Source: Dactylonectria macrodidyma (Eukaryota; Ascomycota; Sordariomycetes; Hypocreales; Nectriaceae). Taken from it: a stretch of 64,000 bases of DNA. The notes beneath the pieces are model-generated. The model did not search any database. It was not told the origin of the DNA and saw only the letters and a list, made by a program, of their open reading frames with translations. The translations under genes were made by a program, and so were the position numbers. The DNA is taken from contig JAGMUV010000016.1 of assembly GCA_020744425.1 (NCBI GenBank), forward strand, positions 1,116,001 through 1,180,000, read 5' to 3'. Below, one piece after another: positions 56,276 to 64,000 of the stretch (positions within the stretch are counted from its first letter, which is position 1; each line of letters begins with the position of its first letter).

Positions 56276-59200
56276 TTAGCTGCTGCGCTTCAACCAGCTC
56301 CGACAGACGAAACGGGGACCCGCTGATCGGGTACTCTGGAGACCCCTGCTGCAGAGTATGGAGATGGTGGCATCACCGCTCGTAAACTTAATCTTCTTCC
56401 TAAAGTTACCGCAGGGGGTCCAGAAGGACGCACCCGACAACGTACCAGGCACGCTGGAGCCGTTCACCCTGAAGACGGCCGACGACTGGACGAGCTTCTG
56501 CATCAGGACGGACAGAGCCTCGTCGGGGGCTCTACACAGGCAGCTGATGCAGCCCGATCCTCGGAACTGAGTACCCCGCCGGCTTGGAATGGCGTCTAGC
56601 TCAAAGTAGAACAGGCTGGCGATGATGCGTTTCGCCAATGCGCAGATGGCGTCCTGAAGCAGTCGGTCCTGGTGTACGGAGCACTTTAGCCGCGGCACCG
56701 ACCCCGCGTCGTCCAGCGGGGCTGCGGGGCCCGGGACGACGGCGTCGAGGCGGATGCACCTCTCGAAGAGCGGGGATGTCTTGGTGGACCTGTCAAAGTC
56801 GTCCATGGTCTTCTTGCCGCTTAGAAGCGACATGTATGCTTTGAACAGGCGGTGGAGAAAGTGCCTCTTGAAGAACCCGAGTCTCTTGCCTGGCACGCGT
56901 TCACGGCTTGCGCTCTCCATAAAGATGCCGGTTCCGAGACTGACGAGGTACTGGGGGAGGGGTTTGGCTGGGTACAAGCTACGAAATTCCGAGAGGGCTA
57001 ATTTTATGGGATTATTCTGTAGGACGCCGGCATCCTGGAGCAGGCCTATGCCGTCGACGTACTTAGGGGTAAAATAACTTCTGGTGGGTTAGCTGAGGCT
57101 CACGGGAGACGTATGCTGCAAGAGAGTCTGTAATGGGAGAGGGTGGTAGAGAGGGGAGAGGTCTACGCGTAGGGGTGGGGAGATCAAGGATACCTACGCT
57201 GGTGCTGCTGTGCAGCTGCGATTTCTTTCTAGGGTCAGCATTGGTATCGACAAAGACCACAAACATCGGTGCGACTCACACCTCCCATACTGCTAGGCCT
57301 TCCTCGCCGCGGTACACATCGTAGCCTGTCTCGGTTAGCGAGAACACTCTTGCTGGCTGGGAGGGGAGGCCAGTCCACGCACCATTTCTCTCGGACATGT
57401 CCCCGACCCCGTTGTAGTTTGTGATGAGCAGCGGGTCCGAGGTTCGAATTGGGACGACCACCAACGCCAGCTTCGCGGCGATGGTGGATGCGTACGACGG
57501 AGATGTCATGCTAGTGGTGGCATCGAAGATGGCCTTGAGCGTCACCTCCAGCGGCAGACTGTCGTAGAGGGCGTTGTTGACGATAGTCCACAGTTGGGAG
57601 ATGCCGGCTAGTCCAGTCAACTGGCCACGACGGAAGACTGTTCTGGCAAAGGCCTCGAATGCGCGGCTGCACTTCGCTGCTGTCCAACCGTTGAGGAACA
57701 GGGTGGAGAGAGCCAGGGCGCCTGCCATGTCAGTACGGTCTAGTCCTGTCCAGTCCTGTCCAGTCCAGCCCTGTCCTGCCCTGTCCTGCCACAGCTACTC
57801 GTGTTTGGGGGATAACGGGAAAGGAAAAGGTGGGAAGCAGAGGAACGTACCGGCACTGACTCCGGCGCATAGTTGGAAGTGCTCCTGAACTGGGATGGGC
57901 AAGCCAATCTCCTCTTCTAGGAGCTCCAGGATTGTGGTGGGAATGATGCCTCGAACACCACCGCCGTCGATGCACAGTACCCCTACACCGGCGGTGGGAG
58001 GTCGTACACGCACGTGCAATCCTGCGTCGGCTCCGCACAAGAAGCAATGGAGGACGGCGAAGAACCTGGGTCCCTCCTCCGAGGCATGACCGTAGACTTG
58101 GACGCAGTGCTCGCAGATGCTGTGGCGGCAGGGGAGCTCGTATTGGGGGACTCTTTGGATACAGAGCAGACACGTCTTTCTGGTCCTAAGAGAGAGCCAT
58201 TGGTCCTGATACTTGTGGTAAAATTTGGCGTGCAGTGCGACTGCTGGTTCTCCGGAGCTATGCAGATCGTCCATCCTTGCTACGATGGACTCGAGGAAGG
58301 TGTCAGAGTCTACGATTCCGGTGCTGCTCCCGGACTCGGGGTTGGTCTGGGCCGGAGTCTTGTTCCCGATTCTCAAGGCTTCCGAACAGGCGTCGCGATG
58401 TAGGTCGTGGAACATGAGACGCGGCGGAAAAGCTAGGTTCATTGTCAGTCTACTTGTGGCTGCTGGTGTGAAATAGCCCAAACACTCTACGTACCGTGCA
58501 TGTCTGGTGCGTAGTGATCGAGGAACAAACTCGCTGCGATGGCATCTGTGGCGAACTCGCCAAGCCCCTGATCTTGATCTAGGAGGGCGATGAAGTTTCC
58601 CAAGTGCTGAGACAAGTTCGGAGCCACAGGGCGGGCGGTCCTGGACAGCTTGACATATCCCGGAAATGGCTGGTCCCGCCGCAAAGACGCGTCAACAAGG
58701 GCCATCAGATGGTGGGCGGAGAAGAGCAGGCCAAGGTCCCGCTTCCGAGTCCTGGTCCTCTGCAGCAGCTTTCGCGTGAGCTTGACCGTCTCTCGATCCT
58801 CGTCTCTCCCTTTGTCTCGGCCGCCGAAAGCACGAGAGCGCGTCACTGTCAACGCAGAAGGCTGGAGCATCCAGCTGTCCAAGGAGCCCTCAAGCACCCT
58901 TCGGACGTCTTCCTCCCTCACCCTGTCGCTAGTGAGGATGACCAAGAGTTCGGGAGCCAGCCGGGACCTGTCCTGGGTCCAAAGAGCGGAACGCCGAAAG
59001 CAAGCAAACTGCTCCATGAGCAGAGCCAGACACTGTCGGCTCGAGCACCGGAAGCAGATGACGTCGATGTAGGGAAAGAGTATTTGAAGCTGAGCGTTGG
59101 CTCGCGCCACGTGTGGCTCGAGTGAAATTGACGTTTCGCTTATGATGGAACAGCATCGGCGGGGAGGTGTTAGACGGTGCGAGCCATGGGTGGGAAGCCT

Positions 59201-59497
59201 TGTGGGATTCGTCCGAGACAGAAACGACGTGGCCAGAAAGACCGGGTTAGGACTCTCGACGGAGTGAGGTTCGAGATTAAGGTGGATAGTGCTACACGCC
59301 GTAGCTGCGGAAGGCTTCCGGGTGCCTCTTTGTTGCCGCAGAGGCCCGCAGGTGAAGGTGAGTACCAGCGACGGCGTCTGGGTCTCGGGATGTGGCAGCT
59401 GGTTGACCAGAGCCTTGAGCCTCCCGCTCTGCCGAACAAGCAGGCGTTCCTTGTCCTGCCTAATGACTCTAGTCCATTCCGTGTGGCCACAGCTCAT
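56276..59497 (-). CDS. patatin-like phospholipase with RING-like motif
   Basis: Likely a lipid acyl hydrolase. Exons are 59497-58495, 58432-57851, 57721-57280, 57224-57198 (27 nt) and 57080-56276, total 952 aa and phase-consistent. The N-terminal 330 residues are unassigned. Next is a RING-like Cys/His set (CLLCIQRV, CRHSICEHC, CFLCG), then the patatin core: oxyanion loop CIDGGGVRGIIP, nucleophile serine in CAGVSAGAL, and the aspartate of LLQDAGVLQNNP. The micro-exon encodes most of the NRSCTAAPA segment that precedes SYFTPKYVDG in this family. Intron 57850-57722 contains a CCTGTCCAGT tandem repeat. The start is the first ATG; more 5' exons are possible. RING function (ubiquitin ligase or structural) is unknown. 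Confidence 0.75.
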
Positions 59498-59889
59498 GGA
59501 TTCCCATGGAAACTTTTGACCTTCGATTCTTATAAACGATGGTCGGGCGGTATGCGCCAAGACATGGGGCGCGACGAAAGCTAATCGCGCCGACTGACTA
59601 CATCACGATTGACTCAGTGAGGAAGGCGACTATTGTTTTGCCTGGCTTTTACTGAAGTCGGAGAGCGTCACTGAGCTATGATGATCCGGATGACGGAGTG
59701 GAGAGTGCGTACGAAGGCAAAGATCAAATGTGTAGCTAGCTAGCTCTGACGGCCAAGTATCCGTACTAGTCTACATGACCCCCCCATTGAGTTTTCTTTA
59801 GTTAGAATGGTGGACAGAACCTTTGTTGCATTGAGTTCTATTGTGGATGATACATTAACATCCCGTGTCTTAGTCTTTTCCGAGGCACA
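59498..59889. other. intergenic region between converging/diverging genes
   Basis: 5' side of the patatin-like gene and 3' side of the TFIIE-alpha-like gene. 59688-59725 (GGATGACGGAGTGGAGAGTG) is shared with 8105-8136. No further gene is seen. Confidence 0.5.
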
Positions 59890-60715
59890 CTACGTTAACG
59901 TCCCCCTCTCAGTGCCATGCCATCTAATGGTTCCTTGCTGGATCCTTTCCCTCTCCTGGAGCATCCTGTACGCAGCCCAGAACGACGAATCTGGAAGTGT
60001 AGTCTCATCGACTTCGCGGAGGCGGAGCTCAAAGAACCCTAGATCAGCAAAAAGGCCGGCCGAAACGTCTTCCTTCTGGAGCAGCGCGGTGAGCTCACGG
60101 CACTTTGGGCACAGCAGTCCATCCGGACTATCCTGATCCACTAGATCGAGGACGGGCCACACGATTTCGCACCGCGCACAGTAGTGCTCAGGGTCGGTCG
60201 ACTTCGGTGTTTCGGTTTCGTCCCTGATTATGCTCAATCTCCACCTGATGGCGTGGATGGCTGCGGGGTAGTTGACGAAGCAGTAAGTGTTGACCGTGTC
60301 AACCTGATGTCTGCCGAAGACAAGTGAGCAAAAGGTAAGCGATAAGTGACTAAAAGGTGAGCGACAAGTGACTAAAAGGTGAGCGATAAAAGAATTCTTG
60401 GCGAGCGGGGAGCAGTGGGTGAGTGATATGTAAGTGGTGTGTGTAGGTACTTGACAAGGAATATCTGAAATGACATACAGCTCCAGCATCCAGGCACTCT
60501 CCAGCTCATTGCAGTGGGCTTGGGTGCGCTTAATGGACATATCTAGATGTTGTGACAGTTCGTTCAATGACAGACTAAATCGCTATTAGTGAGTACCTGC
60601 CACCGCCACTGCCAACTCACATCTGTCGTTGGGTGAGCAGGTCAACTATGACCACTTGCTCAGAGGTATGGAAAGACCGTGCAACGCACCGTAGCAGGCG
60701 TTGCGCGGCTTCCAT
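59890..60715 (-). CDS. short TFIIE-alpha-like protein, 203 aa
   Basis: TFIIE-alpha recruits TFIIH to the RNA polymerase II pre-initiation complex. Exons are 60715-60621, 60574-60479 and 60310-59890; introns are 46 and 168 nt. The N-terminal winged-helix-like part reads QVVIVDLLTQRQILSLNELS and SIKRTQAHCNELESAWMLE. It is followed by the domain's NYPAAIHAIRWRLSIIRDE helix and a zinc ribbon CARCEIVWPVLDLV..LLCPKC. Then comes a short acidic helix, with no long C-terminal tail. Normal fungal TFIIE-alpha is roughly twice this length, so this is probably a diverged paralogue. Whether it is expressed is unknown; the frame is intact after splicing. Confidence 0.65.
60333..60390 (+). repeat. 22 bp tandem repeat in an intron
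   Basis: AGCGAYAAGTGACTAAAAGGTG is repeated about two and a half times inside intron 2 of the TFIIE-alpha-like gene. A single exact unit is at 8077-8098. Confidence 0.85.
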
Positions 60716-61278
60716 GACGCCAATCTGCTCCTCGAGGATCCAGGCTTGAGGAGAAGCCGTCTCTGCTCATCACAATCAGGTTCGCTTGAAAGCAGTCGGC
60801 TTCTGCGAGATCCATATACACATGCAATTGTATGTTCCAGGCAGCCGCTGCGTTCTCGTTCGTTGCTGTGGATGGACTGCATACTATCGAGGACATGTGC
60901 GCGCTGTTCAGACGTGTAGTGAACATGTAGCAGACTGCATTAGCAAGTACAATAGAACGATGGATCTGTTACATTTATTTGTGGGTTGTCCCGAGTCATC
61001 CATACCAGCTAGCGTATAGTCACTACATCGCACGCCTATTGATGCGACACGTTGTTTCAGTTGCCTATTGCCTATTGCCCGCCGCTCACTTTCGACCTTT
61101 GGCACTGCCGCGCGCAAGATCAAGCCTCAGCAAATACTGTGATACACCCCACTAGGGTCACTGCATATACCATCCTGTACTAGGGACGAGGAACGTCCGG
61201 TGAGAGCACTGCACTACATCGCATTATTGAATATGTCTTGTAGCTACTACTAATGCGTCCGCGTCCTGCGCTTCACCT
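60716..61278. other. no further gene recognised
   Basis: Upstream region of the TFIIE-alpha-like gene. Short frames on both strands show no motif. Confidence 0.4.
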
Positions 61279-61899
61279 TCACATATACCACCACCTAGGT
61301 CCCGCGCTGCTGTCCGCCCACCCTGCGTCTTCGCCCTCTTCCTCGTCGGTGAACGGGTCTGACTCTTCTGCCTTATCGCCGCCGTCTGCGCTGTCGTACT
61401 CTGATACGCTCCCCGGTCGACGCTGTCGTGAGACGAACTCTCGTTCCCCGCTCGCTGTGGTACGCGTGTTAATTACCATACTCCAAGGTTTCTCTCGTTC
61501 CTGAGGGACCCCGAGAAAATAGCAGATTGCATTCGCCTCCTCGAGGGCATCATCGGAAAATTTCTCCAGTAATGTCTCGGTGTCGACTGTTTTGGGAACA
61601 AGACACCCATCGGCGTCGAACCACGAGACGCCCGGATCGACTTGATGTCTTGAGTACACGTCTAGGAAGTTTACAAGCTCTCTTGCTCTCCCGTAAGCGG
61701 TTTGGTCTTGGCGCCAGAGTGCCTCATTGTCCATGCACGACCGAAGTATCTCGCGAGCCCGGCTCAGCTTGTAGCGTTCGTAAGGAGTGGCCTGATTCGT
61801 CAAGGAATCGATGCGTTCCAGCGCTTCGGCGATATTGTCCCTGGTATCCATTCTGTCAGGCTTAAGCGCATCCCACTCGGGCAAGGTGATTTTATACAT
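61279..61899 (-). CDS. hypothetical protein, 206 aa, acidic tail
   Basis: Intact from ATG 61899 to the stop at 61279. The first about 130 residues are helical and charged (ITLPEWDALKPDRMDTRDNI, YERYKLSR, GRARELVNFLDVYSRHQVD). The C-terminal third is disordered and very acidic (EESDPFTDEEEGEDAGW) and ends WWYM. No family is recognised and no signal peptide is seen. A CAG just before the ATG leaves open an upstream exon. Confidence 0.6.
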   Translation of the reverse strand: MYKITLPEWDALKPDRMDTRDNIAEALERIDSLTNQATPYERYKLSRAREILRSCMDNEALWRQDQTAYGRARELVNFLDVYSRHQVDPGVSWFDADGCLVPKTVDTETLLEKFSDDALEEANAICYFLGVPQEREKPWSMVINTRTTASGEREFVSRQRRPGSVSEYDSADGGDKAEESDPFTDEEEGEDAGWADSSAGPRWWYM

Positions 61900-64000
61900 C
61901 CTGGGCGTGCTGCAACATCAGGGTTCAGCCTTCGCTCAATTGGCCGCGATCAGCGACAAACATGCCGCAACGGTTCGTGTTTCTGAGCTGAGCCAGCAGT
62001 CCCTTGACTCAACACGAACTGTCAGAGAAGAATCGACACAGCCGTCCACGTCAGGGTTAAAGAAGAAACCCTACTACAAATTCTTACATACTCACTAGAT
62101 ACCGCAGCTCATTTTCTCTTTCTTCCCTGATACACGTTTCAGGGGGGGGCATCGCACGAAACACCCTCGCCTGTCAGGCGTGGCCACGAGAGCTCTGTTA
62201 GTAGCCGATTAGGTCAACGTGCCTGCGGTGCAAAAGAGCTTGACTTGCTGAAAGGGGTTTCTAGATATGAATAAAAGTCGACACACCCTAGACGTTATTT
62301 TGTCAGGGGTGTGGAAAAGGCTGATAACGTTTGTTCGCCAAGGACAGACACGAACCGCTATTATGTGGATGACCCACTCTCTGTCTCTGCCCTCCACTTA
62401 TTTAACGTACAATAGTCGAAGTAAGAAACAGGCACAGCCAATATGCCGCCCTTGCCGAGGTTAAACCCGAGAGAGCTCGACACGATCACAGCCACTCTTC
62501 GTGTCGTGAGACGGAGGTGTATTGTAGATACTGCGCCGGTGCTGCCGTGTTGTGTCAAATCAGCTAGACTAGCTCACACGTGTCTCTCACGCTAAGACAA
62601 TACGCAGTCACGAATGCCTTGACACTGTTAAAGATCGCAAACATGTTGTGGTGTAATATGTACATTACAGTCTAATAGTGCACGAAGTGCAATCTAGAGG
62701 TCAATGGTAGAAGCACCTCACAGTTACTGCTGCTTGCCGGCCGGCTGTTGAGTCGTCGACAAGCAGAAAAAATAGCCCAGGCATACTTTCCGTCGCTTGA
62801 TTGAGCGTTTAGTTTGTCACAGCAACGTACCGAAACGAGACGCAGTACACAGCAAACATAAAGGCTTAGCTCAGAATTCGGATGCAGTCAAAGATCTGAA
62901 GATAGTGCTTCTTGACCCACATTTCGTGTTGAGGAAGTTCTGAAAATGTCAGTTGGATGTTCGTGATTTGTGGTGCCCGGCTGGTGCGCGTCATGTTGTG
63001 AACTGGGATGACAGCATTCCTACCGATATAGTGACCTCGATGCTGTACGTTACGGCTATAACGGGATAAATATTCATGCTCTCCTGCTGGTATTTTTCTC
63101 TTCGTTAGGGTATCTATATTCTCGATCAACTTTCGATGGGGCTTGTGCGATTCGAAGCCTCTGTCGCCACCCAACTACTGCCATATAGCAAACAAATATG
63201 TATGCAAAGACTTGTACGGACCTGTCCTCTCGGAGAAGTGAGTAGCAGATTCGTCTGGAACGCAGACGCTGATAAAGTTAGGGCCCAGTTTACGCCACCG
63301 AAGGAAGGGGGAGTGCATCATTGGTATTGTGCGCCTCCTATGCTGCAAGAAGAAGTTGTTTCACAGTCACAATCTACGTAGGATGCTAAGGAAGTCAAGG
63401 ATCTGCCCGTCATGTAAGGAAGAGGTGGCCCCTGTGCTCGAGATATTTCACGACTCTTCCTGGGAGAAGATTACGCTTCACAAGTTCCGGATCATCAGAA
63501 CATATGGGTGTAAGAACAGGAAAAAGTATTGAACATATGCTGCGATCTTAAGATGAGGATTTGATGTAGCAGTACCAAAATATGAGTCATTCTCCTACCC
63601 TAGGCACGGAAGAGAAACATCCGTCTACACGAGCATCCTTCGTGCCGATGATATGCAGGATAGTGGTCCTTTCTACATCTTGCGTAGAAATACTTACACA
63701 AGTATGTAGTGAGTGCCCTATGCCCCATGCTTGCGCGCAACATACAATGGCATAAAGCATGTAGCGTTGCGTCTCCAACAACCGGGGCCAGTCGAGTCGT
63801 GGCCGAATTCGATGGGATGCTTTGCATTGTGTCCGAACAGCAACGGATCATGTAATTGGGCGACTCGAGACCGACGACGAGCAGCAACGTCTTATACGAG
63901 CTGTCGGAATCAAAAACTACGATCAGCAACCAGTGCCCTAACTGAACTGCTTCGACCGGTCCCTACAGTCTCGGGGGGCCAGTTCTGATCAAGTAGAGTT
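61900..64000. other. no gene recognised
   Basis: Frames at 62866-63174 (minus) and 63136-63381, 63329-63532 (plus) are short. The last has a CPSCKEEV pair and a basic end and might be a 3' exon, but no splice partner could be fixed. A run of G at about 62142-62148 is the only simple repeat. Confidence 0.35.

Overview
The window looks like accessory, possibly subtelomere-derived, DNA of a filamentous ascomycete (Pezizomycotina). Several genes have short introns (46-168 nt) with GT-AG borders, some with a CTNAC branch site. The protein families are typically fungal: a CYP52-type P450, a SAT4/fungal-rhodopsin membrane protein, a patatin-like protein with a RING-like Cys/His motif, DUF4112, and a TFIIE-alpha-like protein. 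The mobile elements are those of filamentous fungi (Fot1/pogo, impala-type mariner, hAT, piggyBac, Tad-like LINE). A short TTAGGG tract is present. The species cannot be named from the sequence.

Layout. 0-13 kb: remnants of an unrecognised gene, cut by a deleted Fot1/pogo element (4.1-5.3 kb); a Tc1/mariner relic split by a 420 bp long-inverted-repeat element; mini- and microsatellites; dispersed repeat modules; a hAT relic. 13-21 kb is a gene island: a kinase-like fragment, an intact three-exon P450, a small conserved-looking ORF and a four-exon SAT4-family gene. 21.7-24 kb: two broken Fot1-like copies joined through TTAGGG repeats. 24.6-29.7 kb: large inverted repeats, an LTR-like inverted pair, a TTGACAAACA minisatellite and a TA-flanked MITE. 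29.7-35.8 kb: little recognisable apart from a four-helix membrane protein. 36-37.5 kb: a DUF4112 gene whose 3' end runs into a hAT-type MITE. 38-44 kb: inverted copies of repeats seen at 9-10 and 27-28 kb, a nearly intact piggyBac element, and a partial second copy of the P450. 45-56 kb: a small two-exon ORF, an impala-type mariner, a small secreted protein gene, a LINE split by a hAT-type element, and a second piggyBac. 56-62 kb: a patatin/RING-like gene, a short TFIIE-alpha-like gene and a hypothetical gene.

The intact genes do not form an obvious pathway; they are islands in a repeat-rich landscape. Insertions are nested (MITE in Tc1, hAT in LINE, Fot1 in a dead gene, transposon-bearing DNA inside inverted repeat units). 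Premature stops in the piggyBac at 53.5-55.8 kb and in Fot1 copy 2 are TGG-to-TAG changes (TpG to TpA), as expected from repeat-induced point mutation or a similar process. Exon models were built by hand from frame, splice sites and family motifs. They are internally phase-consistent but untested.
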